DNA from: Lingula anatina
Taxonomy: Eukaryota > Brachiopoda > Lingulata > Lingulida > Lingulidae
Direction of reading: 5' to 3'
Length of the DNA: 64,000 nt
NCBI RefSeq assembly: GCF_001039355.2
Contig: NW_019775824.1
Location: 700,832-764,831, forward strand
Part shown: positions 1 through 12,600 of the stretch, piece after piece
Layout of the letters: each line of letters opens with the position of its first letter
How positions within the stretch are numbered: position 1 is the first letter of the stretch
Position numbers and translations under genes: made by a program
The notes under the pieces: model-generated
The model's input: the letters and a program-made list of their open reading frames with translations, nothing else
The model's database searches: none
Told to the model about the DNA's origin: nothing

Positions 1-960
1 CCATTTAAGGAAAACCATGTCACTTACTGTTCTCAAACTTACAGGAAAGAAACATGGGACTAAAATCAACTTCAGTAGGCAATGCAGACTGTTTGGTAAA
101 TTATTCTGGCAGTTAAACATTTTTTTGTAAAAAATTTAATTTTTCACATATTGGCATTTTCAAGGTGTGACTTAGAACCACCACAGGCTTAAAGACCCAT
201 GCTAGTCACATTTTCTGAAAATCCATGATACGTATATTTTATTATTAAAAATTGATGGTCATTATGCTGTTAAGCATTATATAATATTGCATCAAAATAG
301 AAGAAAACACAATTTTGGGTGCTGCTGCCATGATGACCATTATGGGTAAACCATGTTACTTATGATTGTCAAACTTTCAAAAAAGAAACACAGGACTAAA
401 TTGCAGCCGAGTTGGAAAAGCAGTCTGATTTGCTTCTTTTTCTTGTAGTTACACATTTTAGTGAAATATTCATTTTTATCATGTTGGCATATTCATTGTG
501 GGACTCAGAGCTCCCATGGACATAAAGCCGAATGGTAACCAAATTTTCTACATGTCCATGCTATTTATAGTCAATAATTGGTGATAATTATTCTGTAATT
601 GATTATGTAATGTTACATCAAAATTGACAAAAATGTACTGCTACTACAAACATGAAAAGAAAACTGTGTTACTTATTATTATTATTTTTAACTTACAAGT
701 ATTATTTGTAGGATTGGCATGCAGTTCAAATTAGAAAGCCAGCTTAATTGGGTTATCATTTATTATTGAATTTATGCAATTTTGTGTAAAATTTTCATTT
801 TTCTTATTCTGGCACTTTCAAAGTGTGAACTCTCATGGGCTTGAAGCCTTATGCTTGTTTCACATTTTACTTACATTGGTATTACCTGTTGAGCATAACT
901 AAAATTTGATGTTGAATTTGCAGGTAAGCATAATGTACTTTTGTATCAGAATTGACAGTA
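1..960. repeat. Degenerate tandem array, three ~320-bp units
   Basis: Three diverged copies of one unit lie head to tail, starting near 1, 330 and 645. Each runs through the same landmarks in order: an ACCATGT-like start with ACTTA, an AAGAAACA(T/C) stretch, GGCAGTT/TAGTTACAC, TTTTCATTTTT, a TTGGCAT or CTGGCAC block, and a final CTTAAAG/CTTGAAGCC followed by ATGCT. The same unit occurs in inverted orientation near 56690-56880, so this is a dispersed family that has become tandem here. No coding frame is visible. Identity between units is only moderate and was judged by eye. Confidence 0.6.
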
Positions 961-1084
961 GCCTATTTTTGTGCATTGTTTTCTGCTTTTTGTCTGTACA
1001 TTTGACAGCTTTGCTGCCTTGTTAAAATTACTTCCTTGTTCAGCCATCACGAAATGGAAATCAACTGACTAGGAGCACTAAGGC

Positions 1085-1190
1085 TGTGTTCAGAATAGAA
1101 GTAATCGTACTAGCAGGATCGATCTATCTCAGCAGGGATTCTCACAGTCAATTTAATCAGCTTAATGTCTGGCACGCCCCCTTATTATTT
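1085..1190. mobile_element. Possible decayed MITE fragment
   Basis: The stretch with GGATCGATCTATC, a GGGATTCTCAC block, an AATCAGCTTA block and CCCCCTTAT resembles one half of the ~215-bp MITE family seen complete at 25661, 54277 and 62527. No terminal repeat or target duplication can be placed, so this is weak evidence from similarity alone. The remaining sequence from about 1190 to 2200 shows nothing I can assign. Confidence 0.3.
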
Positions 1191-2210
1191 TAAGTACTTT
1201 GGTAAAATTTTGTGGCTATGATGTTTATGGCGAGGGGATAGGATTGCCTCGACTAGGTGTGCTGAATCTGGTCAGGCTACCCCTGGGGCGGACGACTATA
1301 TATAATTTATTTCACATTGTAATTTCCTAGACCATTAGAGTGAGAAAGTTAAAACGTTGGAGATTAATAAAACTATCGTTAGGGATTGGCACATCGTGAG
1401 GGACATAAAACATTTGGGGTTGAAAAATCTGCCATTGGGAACGTGCATGGGTCCTTCGGAAATGTTAGTGTGATTTCGGGGTGTGGCCGTCTTGGGGGGG
1501 GGGGTGATTCTATTTTTCACATCGTTTATTCTGTTATTTACCCTTGGAGTTAGGAACTAGTAGAGTCGTATTTTGGAACCAAACGCATTTTGCAACTGTA
1601 ACGCATTTTCCAACCAGGCTGTGTTTTTGGAAGTACTGACAGGTGTTTGAAGTACAATTGGCGTAGATGACACTGTTAAACATTTAAAGAGGTGTCAAGA
1701 GCTGTATTTTTCAGGAAATTGAAAGTTTTTACCAGGAATGTGTCTATTTCAACAAACTTTTATAGGTATGTTTTAGAAAGTATTTAACTTATGCAGTAAC
1801 CGTTTGGTATGCAACTGTAGAGGCTAAAAACTAACTAGTAAAGATTGTCAAAACGGCAGTAATGTTATTGGAACGGATCTTGCCCCCATCCACTCCATTT
1901 ATCTCCATAGGGATAAAAATAAAGCAGCTTCCATCATGACTGGTACTACTCATCCAGCTCATACCCTATTCAAAATTTACCCAAAAACTTGAGGCTTATA
2001 GTTTTTAAGGGAAGTAAGCGATTTTTATCTAGCTTTTTATCGTTCAGCAGTAACTCTTTTTAACACTCATAAGCAATTTTATTTTAGTACATTTTAATAG
2101 TTTTATTTACCAATGGCGCTATAACAGGGCAAAAATCCCGATTTTATACATTTGTATTTTATTGGTTTAACAAATTATTTTCTTACCTTATTATCTCTTA
2201 CCTTATCAAA

Positions 2211-2285
2211 AGAGGAGTCACGAGCGGTATTATCAACGAGATTTAAAGAAGAGTCATGAGCTGTTTTATCAACGAGAGTCGGGTG
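2211..2285 (+). repeat. Two-copy direct repeat upstream of MPEG1-like gene
   Basis: An approximately 37-bp unit containing GAGTCA(C/T)GAGC and TTATCAACGAGA is present twice in tandem, ending about 110 bp before the open frame of the MACPF gene. It may be part of the promoter or 5' leader, or simply a slippage duplication. No known site is recognised in it. Confidence 0.45.
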
Positions 2286-2396
2286 ACGCTGAATCTCAAA
2301 ATGAAACGTGATAATTTTGTTACTAATATTAGACGAGGTAGACCGAATAAAAACAAGCCGCGCCTTACTGAAGAAAGAAGATCTCGAAAATGTTGA

Positions 2397-4521
2397 GCGT
2401 GTGCACGATATGTCATTTTTGTTGCCTTTTTGGCGGTTCCATGGGAAATTGGATATGTGGCTGCTGTGGAAAAAACCTCAGTTATCATGAATAAAGTGCA
2501 GGGGTTTGAATACGGCGATCCGCAGAATTGCCCGCAGCAGACGATGGATATGCTAGAAGTCATTCCCCTTAACGGGTGGGACAATCTCCGTAACGTCGAC
2601 ATGGGTCCTGTCATGGCGCTAAATTATTCAAAGTGTCGAATAACTCAGGACAGAAAATTCATGATTCCAGACGACACATACGCTGTTCCACTAAAGAAAA
2701 GCAACGTCGAAACGTACTCTGAACTTTATACGCACTTTTTAAACTACACCAGTGTCACGTCGAGCTCGATAAATCTTGAGGCGCATGCATCGTGGTCCTA
2801 TGGGTCTGTAAGCGGCTCTTTCTCATGGTCTCACCAAAATTCAAAGATGCACATCACGGGAGATAAATCCGTTCTTAGCAGGGTGCAGCTACGCTACGTC
2901 TTATACAAGATCCGTAGTCAGCCAGACCCCCAACTTCACCCTACTTTCAAAGATCGTCTGCTAGAAATCGCGTCCTATATACAAGAAAGGGACAATGACG
3001 CTGTCACATATTTATCGGAGCTTCTTGTTCGCGATTACGGTACTCATTTTGTCACCAGCATTGATGCCGGAGCAGCAATCATTCAAGAAGACCACTTAAA
3101 TTCATCGTACATTAAAAACATGGACAATGACCGGTCTACTATCAAGGCATCAGCTGGCGCTTCTTTATTTGGGTTCATCGGCGCCAGCGCGTCTTATACC
3201 CATGCTGTAGAAAAAGGCCAACTAGAAAAATATGTCCAAAGTCGCGTGACTTCTCACACAGAGACAGTGGGGGGACCACCGTTTCGCAGCAAGTTTCACG
3301 CTGGACCAGTGGGTGGATGATTTACAAAACAACCTTGTAGCCGTGGACCGCGAAGGTGATCCGCTCTACTACATCATCACGACAGGTACGTTACCAGAGT
3401 TACCGCTGGATACAGTGCGTGATTTAGCCGACAGCGTTCAGAAAGCGGTGGAGAGTTACTACTTGTATAATGTCTATCGTGGCTGCACTAGTATCGACTC
3501 TCCTAATTTTAGCTACATTGCTAACTTTGATGATAATACCTGTGTAAATCCTTTCACCAATTTCACGTTCGGGGGCGTTTACCAGACATGTTCTGGAGGA
3601 CTGTGTTCTCCTGAGGATTCCCTGGTAAACCATAAAACTGGAACATATTCCTGTCTTCCTCAATACACTGCGGTCCTTTTAGATGAAGGCAAACTGCGCA
3701 AATGTCACCGGGAATGTCACCATTTTTGGTTTATCAGATACCGCTGCCATGACGTGTGTGATGATAGAAATTACCAGATTTACTGGTGTGCTGCAACTGG
3801 AAAAATACCCCAAGAGTCGGGCTTTTTATTTGGTGGTACTTACACAGCCAATACGGACAACCCACTGACACAGGGGAAGAGTTGTCCGGTTCATTTCACA
3901 GCGCTTAAACTGGGTGTGCCGCTTCCTATTTACATATGTGTCAGTGATGATTACGAACTGGGATTTCGTTATGCCATACCTTTCGCAGGTTTCTTCAGCT
4001 GTTCCTCGGGAAATCCGCTCGCTATTTCGCCACACATACCTAACCTCCACAAGCGCTCTGTTGAAGGGGCTCCGTTGGGTTTAGCTGCTGTCCTGATGGA
4101 CGCTGGTGCGCCTTTTTGGCCCAAAAAATGCCCTCACGGTTACAGTCAACACCTTCTTGCAATAAACGAAGGATGTGAGATTAACTACTGTGTGAAAGCC
4201 CACGCCCTCACGCCAAATGCTCTTCCCATTATCAGACGGCCTCCGTTCCAATTAAAGCCCAAACTTCTGCGCAATAGCACTCGCTTACTAATGACTGCTT
4301 CTGGGCGCGTTTCAATGAAAGGTGGTGGATTCTCTACATGGCACGCCACAAAATGGGACGAAACAAACATGTTTGAGGTCCAAGCAGCAGTGGAAACCCC
4401 TAGAACAATGGAACCGAACGAATCTGCCAGCCGTTCCAATGAAACTGGACTCACTGTCGCCGTTTCCATACTAGGCACGGCTCTGTGTGGAGTAATTGTA
4501 GGACTGATAGTGTTGGGGTAG
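2397..4521 (+). CDS. MPEG1: Macrophage-expressed gene 1 (perforin-2)-like MACPF protein, frameshifted
   Basis: This is a MACPF-family pore-forming protein of the MPEG1/perforin-2 type. Known relatives are type I membrane proteins of phagocytic vesicles that attack engulfed bacteria. It is a single uninterrupted exon of about 708 codons, close to the usual family length of ~700. The frame opens at 2397 with a hydrophobic stretch that looks like a signal peptide but has no in-frame ATG before 2487. The MACPF signature RDYGTHFVTSIDAGA lies near 3031-3078. The cysteine-rich second half follows, and a hydrophobic membrane segment (about 4450-4518) ends directly at the stop, so there is almost no cytoplasmic tail. 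A one-base frame change near 3290 splits the gene: the first frame stops at 3320 and the second carries the rest. Homology is strong on both sides, so this may be a sequence error, a null allele or a recent pseudogene. The uncertain start hints at a second problem or an unseen 5' exon. Confidence 0.85.
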
Positions 4522-5548
4522 TAAGGCGTCGCCGCCTGTCCCCAGCGTCTTCAGATGAGCATACCGCGATAGCTAATTACGGTGGCTTGGGGGAACACAC
4601 ATCTGGAGTGTGATTGCTATATTTCCGTTTACAAAATTTTATCAGAGACCAGACCTTAGAGATTTTTTAAGCTAAGTCAATCAGCTTAAAGTAAATAAGT
4701 AATGCGAAGGTGCGCCTTTGATTTCCTTAGAATATACGAGGACGAAATTTGCCAGCCATGAAACGGTTTAATGCTCTATTTAGTATTCATTTACATATTT
4801 TGTTATAATATTATGATTTAAGAGACTTATGAACCCTGGCGATTAACTCGTAGTTTCGTAAGTCAATACAAGCATTTGTAAATTTAATTATTTAATGGCT
4901 GTCTTTGATAAATTGGTTCAACTCTAAAGTACGTTCGTATAATGAGCTAAGAAAACAGCTACACATGTAGTCTAGGGATAAAATTGCCTTTATTGATTTA
5001 TTTTGCCTTTATTGATTTTAATTTGTCAAAAATATTCAATTTTGATTAAATGAATTTCATCTGTAAATGATATCCTGTAAATGATGTCCTGATGTTACTT
5101 AAAAATGAATGTGAACGTTTTATTATAAATCTAAGATGTCCAATGTTGAACTTGAACAATGTTGAACTTGTATTTCCATAAATCGAAATTCAGCTTTAAT
5201 TTTTTTATTATACTTAAAATCAACCTAATGATACCTTCTTATCAGGCCGTCCACGGGACAGGCATATTGTCAGTGTAATGCGTCATAAACATATACTTCC
5301 GTTTGATATATATTAACCGAGATCAAAATTTCTGCCAACAGGAAAGCGTCTTGATCAATATTAGGTACTGTGTTAAATCACAAGGTCTTATTGTAAATGA
5401 CTAAATGTTTAAATTGGTACACTATCGGGTTTGCACTATTTCTATGAGACGTAGTACTTCCGTGTACTCGCTTTGTAGTTGTTCCTACATTAAGTATTAT
5501 GTGAAGTATAAAGTAAACAATGAGTGATAAATTTTATTATCCGTTGTC
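4522..5548. other. Intergenic, 3' flanks of two convergent genes
   Basis: AT-rich sequence between the MPEG1-like stop and the sulfotransferase stop. It should hold both 3' untranslated regions. A short duplication (AATGTTGAACTTG twice near 5140-5170) is present. I see no gene, RNA or transposon here. Confidence 0.5.
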
Positions 5549-5748
5549 TCATTGGAATTGGACATTTGATTGCTGCCAAAGGTCGTCAAATATTTGACTT
5601 TGGGCCACGGTGAACATTGTTTTCCATTCTCCCGGCAAACCTGGGGAAATAACGAATATATGAATATATTTTAGACACTGATTAAAACGTTTTTTGCTAT
5701 TATTTCAATTTATCTGTTGTCACTATAAACAACGAAAATAAGTAGTTT

Positions 5749-5786
<38 letters not shown>

Positions 5787-7772
5787 GACATTTTTCTCAC
5801 CGATGTCCGACGGAATTGTATCTAAATCAAAGGGTTTTGCACGACTGTCATCAATTGAAAGATGCTCTTCTCTTCGTTGTCGTTTATTAGATGGGATGAA
5901 GTCAACGCCGTCGTTAATTGACGTGGTTAGAAATGATGAAATTTTAGAAAGAGCGCCGCTTGGATTCTGAAAAGATTTATTTAACATTTTAATAAACGAT
6001 TACCGTGTATTAAACATTTTGAGCGGTTATTCAAGTCTGTGAATTGTTATTAGTTGGCATGATCATGATCTTACCTTGATCAAATCTTCTAATGCTAAAT
6101 TGAGGACATTAGATCGTTGTTTGGGCAGCTGAAGCCATTCTGCAGTGCTTTCAAACCAGTTCACAATTCCTACGTAATTTTAAGCAAAACGTAATCTTTA
6201 ATCACAGACGACTTCATAATGCGGTTACTCTCAACGTTAGATCACGTATGAATAGCTTGCTAATGAAACAACATTTTTATGCGTGAGCTGACAGTCTATT
6301 AAACCGCCAATCTTCTAAAACAGAAGACAGAAGATCAAAAAAATTGAACGCCAAAGATAGCACGTTCGATGTGGAAAGGCCTTGAGTAAATCTCATGTAC
6401 TGTCTTATTATAATGTGGCAGTACAAATTTTCTTAATTATAACAAATAAGCGACAAAATTCCCAAGGAAAGACAAAAAGTGCAAACTTCTGTATGGATTA
6501 GTTAAGTACATAATGAATTGTAAAGGATCAAGTGAACGTTTTTCTTTGCTATTACCTGAACCTTGTGTGGATTCTGTTATTGATTTTAAACAAAATGTGA
6601 AAAAATCATGCCATGTTACGTCAAATCCATTTTGTTGAAGTCGGCGCAGTCGTTTGTATAACTCTACATAAGCGTCCTTTGGGTTTCTGTACACATGAAT
6701 TATCCTGCAGGAAGAACGTAGAATGGACGGTGCAATTAACTTAACAGGCAGGTGCGTGAGACATACTCGAGGGGACGGGGATTGAAGTTGGTGCATCAGC
6801 TCTTCGGGGCTCAGTTCCTCTACGCATCTGGGTGTTTGTGGGCTGCAAACCTGGGTGGAAGGTTGAGGTCGCCCCAATGCTTCAGAGACTAGTGCAAGTA
6901 TCAAGTGTGCGCCTAGAAAATTTGAGTAATTCAAATATTTAAAAAATGTCTCAGGATCCTGTAATAAGCATTTATGAAACGAATCTCAATACAATTGTAC
7001 AGGAAACTATACAAAGCCGCTAAGCTGCTATACTAAACCGATTAAACACTCAAATTACTACAAATGACCACATGCACAAATAACAGATACAAGGCTTCAA
7101 AAAAGGTTAAGGCAATTAATTTTTTGTCCCTACTACGTCTTTACTCTCACTCACCACTGCAGAGAATTAGTTGAAATTAAATGATGCAATTTCGACCCTT
7201 TTGAAGTAGGCCTATGTGAAAGCGGACCCAGAGTGAGTCGGGGTTTTATCCCTTTTTTGAAAGAACAAGCTGGGCCCGCCATAGATCCACCTTCGCGTAC
7301 TCTTTGAATAATGAAGGTCCTATATTGAGTTAAGATAATCTGACTGTTGTGCAAAGAACATATTTTGCATCGTGACAACACGACATCACTACCAACTCAC
7401 TGACAGTTACTGTAAAGAGGGTTTTCTGGGCAAACAACACATTCATAACTGTTATGACAACTGAAACCATGAAACTAGGATATTCAAGCCAACGGCTTGC
7501 GGTGTGGGTTTTGTCAGAGTTATTGGGAATAAACAATTTGCAGCATATTTAAATAAGTGAATTACCGTTATTCAGCAACTGAAAATATTTGATTTGTCAC
7601 GTTCAATCTTACCAGACCCAGGAAAACTTGTAATCCACACATCGTCATCTTTGACGTTTTGGAGACTGACAGCATTTAGAATGCTTTGCTTGGGGTCGGA
7701 CGACTGCGTAAACCAATCTAGAACTTGCCTGTTACTCTCGAGTATATCTAATACGCTGACCCTACCACTCAT
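5549..7772 (-). CDS. Cytosolic sulfotransferase family protein with divergent PAPS loop
   Basis: A sulfotransferase normally moves sulfate from PAPS to a hydroxyl or amine. Five exons join in frame to give 289 aa, close to the ~295 aa of cytosolic SULTs: 7772-7613, 6912-6556, 6169-6075, 5966-5801 and 5640-5549, all GT-AG. Family landmarks in order: WITSFPGSG (residues 46-54) at the 5'-phosphosulfate loop, CLTHLP with the catalytic-type His107, IIHVYRNPKD (124-133) at the 3'-phosphate site, NVLNLALED, and the C-terminal GLPGEWKTMFT. Several cofactor contacts are altered. The loop has FPGSGAH where YPKSGTTW is usual, so its Lys and Thr pair are gone. The Ser that follows RNPKD is Glu137. The terminal RKG is replaced by DIG. 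The fold is probably kept, but ordinary PAPS chemistry is doubtful. The reading frame is clean, which argues against a dead gene. Start chosen at the first ATG, 7772. Confidence 0.85.
5746..5790. repeat. GA-rich simple repeat
   Basis: GAGAGA and GGGA runs lie just inside the last intron of the sulfotransferase, next to the donor site of its fourth exon. On the coding strand this is a CT-rich intronic tract. Confidence 0.8.
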
Positions 7773-9681
7773 TTTGCTAGAGTGGTAATGCAGCGTTTTA
7801 ACACCACAGCTCAGTGCAAACCTTACTTATTGATTCCTCTTCGCCGAACAAACATCGTTTGTATTATGTGCCGCCGTTGTGTTTATAGCTTCTATTATTT
7901 GTGAAGTGCTTAGAAAATAAGCCCTGCTAGGATAACGAAAACATCGAGTTTAGATAAGGGAAGCAATACAATCCGTGAAATTTTGTATGTATGTAGACAT
8001 TTCGGCAAGAAGCAGGTTTTGGGAGCTTTGAGTATAGATATAAAAGACAATACGCATGAAAATTTTGTAAGTTTTGTTTGTATTTTCGTTAAACATGAAA
8101 GAGGAGGTGGGTGAATAATATGTATATTGAACATATTATTTTTAATTAAATTACTATGGTAGGTCAAAAAACTATTGGTGAAAATGCTGACCTTGCCATG
8201 CTTAATTCACTTCAAAGACATCTTTATTGTACTGCCTATGAAAAGTAGTCTTTAATCAAATCTACATCTTTAATCTGAAAAATGACTACTAGTTCATAGC
8301 ATATGAAATTAATTTTTTTCAAAATATAAGAAAAATATTGGTTTGATTTCCAAATATAATTATTGGAGGTAGCAAATAATATTGCGGAGTCAACCTTCAG
8401 ATATCAAAACGTCAAGAAATTCTCTGACAAAGATTTAAAATTTTAACGGATTATCTGAGAAAAAGTATTATCCGATAAACATTATTAACGAACGATATCC
8501 ACAAAACAGTTTACAACAGTCATGAAAGATAAAGCAAAAAGTTGTTTATATCTTCTATTTCCTGATGTAAAAACTTTTTTCAACAAACTCCAGCGGAATC
8601 ACAATGAGAACTGACATCACAACTGCACAAACATTTGTATTTCAAAACTTCAGCATACTTTCTACAATATGAAAGCCAGGGCAAAATTTAGCGTCATACA
8701 AAAGGTGTAAACACTTTATAAAACTGGGTGAAAATTAAAGACGCAAACCTCTGAAATAATTTGATAATACAATGTGTCAACTGTAAAAAGTCATTCCTTT
8801 AAAGAAAAACAATTTTTTCATATTCATCACTGCAAAAGTATATTTCATAATTAGAAATAACACCAGTTTTATATGTATTTAATTAATTTCCTTACAAATA
8901 TATACAATATTTGCTGTGAGAATAATATCAGACTTCCAGTCACTGTAATTACACCTCCAATACCTTCAGTAGGAATAGTCCTGTTTGGCAAACTAAGGGT
9001 CCTGATTTCACAATGATCAATGAGTATTTTTTTACAAATGATAACATGATGATTGGAATGCTGCAATCTAAAAGGATAAGTCAGCAGAGAGCCGATATTT
9101 ATTATGTCTATATAAACGACTCACACTGTACAAAAAAAAAAAAAAAAACAAAACATTTCACTTTAATACCTTCATTAAAGCAATGAGTATCAATTTGAAT
9201 AATCTTAAAATAAAATTCTAAAATCGACTTGAGTTCCACACCTACAGGTATTGATAAATTTTTATGATGAATTATATATATATATATATATATATTACGT
9301 AACCTGTATGTATGTCTCATGGCATGTTCTATCCTTTTCAAGCATTAAAATTGAAATCCAAGTCAAAAAGAAGAAAAATGTGATATCTTTCACAGGGCTT
9401 AGCCAACTTAATCATAAATGCTCATAAAAGGACATTCTTACAAATGGTATTTCTGAGCTTGGATCCCAACAACGAAATTGTTTAGAGCTGAAAAATTCCC
9501 GACGATGCCAGGGAAACTTCTTTGCATTTTTCTTCATGCAAATAATGTCCCTCCAGTTCTCTTTGGCAAGACCACTGTCAAATATCTTACACATGGCTAA
9601 CCATTTAGTACAAACAAAGCATGACAAACATGTGCTAACCATGGTGCTATCAGGAGGTACACATGGAATAATGCAAGACAG
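7773..9681. other. Intergenic: sulfotransferase 5' flank and CEP43 3' flank
   Basis: AT-rich region between the sulfotransferase start and the CEP43 stop. It holds the sulfotransferase promoter on its left and the CEP43 3' untranslated region on its right. It includes a poly-A run near 9131-9148 and an (AT)n microsatellite at about 9274-9295. No convincing reading frame is visible. Confidence 0.5.
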
Positions 9682-12600
9682 TTATGGTGTTAGCACATCC
9701 TCCATATAATCCAGGTCTCCATGCATGTCTTGCTGGGAAATTGTTCTGTCAGTTGTCAAGTCATCCATCTGAAATATTGAAAAATATCTAAAGCCTGTTT
9801 TTCAAAGCAATGCAGTAATTACTACTAGCCGCTCAGCTTATCACTGCAACCAGACTACCATGTCATCATTGCCAAATGTTAATAACAACAGCACTAATAA
9901 AATAAATAAATTAATTAAATAATAATAATAATAATTAATAAACAATTACCCCACTGCTTTTTAAAATATCATCTGCCCCTGAAAAGTCCTCTTCATCAAT
10001 CTCCTCATCTATTTCTTCTGCTATACTCTGACTCTTCTCAGATCTGTCCTGCTTATCAGACCTGTTACTCCTGGCGCTCTGAGAATTACTTTTTCTACAA
10101 TGACAAATGAAGTACCAATGGACACATGCTTCACATTAACCTCACTTTCTTTAAATATTTACAAATAAATATCCAACTACCCAAGGTTTATTGCTAACCA
10201 AGAGTGAATATGCTGATTTGTAGGAAATGGAAATCACTGAGTGAAGTTGATGCTTAATTCTAACAATCTGCTCAAAATAACAGCAAAATTGCAGCTGCCA
10301 AGTGATTACAAGCAATTAAAATATCAATATAAGAAAACCTCATTTACATAAGTACCTGTACTGATACATGTTAAAACCCCAGGCATACTGAGGAGTCTGT
10401 AAACTGTCCAGTTATATAAAAAGTAATGAATCATAGCCTTCCTTAAAATATCACTAGCATCTTTGGTTATACTTACCCATCACTTCTCTCACTTTGAAAA
10501 TCATCTTCATAATCGTCATCATCTGGCAATTCTAAGTAAAAAGGAATAGCATTATCATGAACGATAAAGGATTTAAGTGGAAATAAAAGTAAAAGTTCAA
10601 ATCTGATAGTTATTGAAAATGTTTAGAGAAATGGATCAGGGTGTGATTATGTTCAGGCTATAAGACTAAATATTTCACCATAAGAAGATGCATGGTTCTT
10701 GCTTGTCACTGCTTCTTAGGTTCTCTATATGCATTAAAAATATCTGTATGAGCACACTTTTTCTTTTTTCTTTGAAGAAACCCACCAAATCCAAGGTCAG
10801 CAATCCTTTTATCTATTGCTCTAAGGTCTTTTTCAAGATCTGCTGTTGCATTTAAATCTGAAAAAAAAAAATCACAATCTGAAAATCATGGTATGCCCAA
10901 ATTTGTTACGCCATACACATGCAAGGATTTTTAATGTCTTGCCATCAGGTTAAATGCTCCATTTTCCTTGAAATAACAGGGGTTTAAAACAGGGCTTCAA
11001 GGGTTTTAAAGAGAGTTGAGGGAGATAAAATTTAATATTTCTCTTAGTTATATTATTTGAACCTGTATAGTAGCATTTGTTTGGATTTTGTGGCAGAAAT
11101 ATGACTTTAAATGCATATTTAAAACAAATGCTTTCAACTGTGTTTGCTATATACCAGAGTAACTTTATAGTGTTATTATCTTACCTGGTTTTTCCTTTGT
11201 TACACCAGGTAAAGGTGGCACATCTTTCAGGGAACCTAGCATACTTCCTCCTAGGGGTGGCATGCCTTGTAGGGAGCTCATCCCACTGCCTCCATTGGTC
11301 TGCTGGACCCCAGACTTGTTCATTTTACTGCTGCTATTTAGTTGTTGTGAAATACTGCTGCTGGAGGCACTGTTATCTTTACTGGATTTTTCTTTGCTGG
11401 CATTACTGAAGTCACAATTAAAATGTTAAATGACTTGTTTAGAAAAAACAGGGAATACATAACATACATGTTCATCCAAATTACAATGTGATCAAATAAT
11501 TCACATAACTATGCACATACACACATGGTGTGATATTTTAATTTCAAGTCATACTGCCTCCACTGATAATGTATTATGATAATTACTACACATATATTTG
11601 ACTTTCAGTAAATGTTAGTTATAAATATTTGAGTGAGTACTTAAGCACATCAATATTAGTTTAAACCTGCAACAGATCACTTAGTTCAACACAAAAGCAA
11701 TGTGCAGACATAGTACATGGGTGTATATACTGTAAATATATATACTTGCACACTGTTACTAGTAACAAAATCACTGATAATAGAATCATATTAGGAACAT
11801 CTAAGGAACAGTAAAACCAATCAGTAAGGTGTTTGATTTAAATTAATCTATATGAAATAGCTATGATGTTGCTAATTTCACAGCAGTACATGGATTGCAC
11901 TCAAACTGCTGAGGTCTATTGAACTACTAACTTGCATGGTGATGTCCTGAGGATATAGTGAACTATGCCGGTAGATTTAAAATTGACTGCATTTATATAC
12001 CTTTTTTGTCCATCAAGTAACTCCATGTTTGAAACACTTACCTTTTCTGATAAATAAATTTAGGGAAATAGGGGATTGGACTATAGTGACAATTAATCCA
12101 CTGTTATAAAATCCAAAAAGTTTGTGGAAAAAATGTTTTATCTTAATACCAATAGTAACACTCTTTTTAAGCATTTATGCTCTCATCCTAGAACCAACAA
12201 TTGAAAGAAAAGTAAATGGCACATATTAGAATTCTTGAATGTTCAATAAAACAAATATGTTTTTATAAAGGCAGAAATTGATGAAGCACAAGAAATTGTA
12301 GATAAGATGAATCAAGAAAACCAGTAATAACTTGACAATGTTGCATGACAAAACTTGCCAGGGACAAGGCACTGATAAAATGGGAATGCAAAACAAGGGA
12401 AGGGTTATCTATAGGATTTTTTAAGCAGACTCTACTTGCTTTGATATTTCACTCACTGACTAACATCTGGGTATGGGAAATACCCAGTCTAAATCATCTG
12501 TCACACGTTTGTTTTCTAATCACCAAGGATGAACTGTATTTCAAAAATGGCACACCACCACAAGTCCATGAGTGCAGTCCTATGAACACCAAATGGCTGT

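Noticed and set aside
2243-2614. 123-codon minus-strand frame at the start of the MPEG1-like gene
   Set aside because: Overlaps the recognised MACPF coding sequence on the other strand and has no recognisable features.
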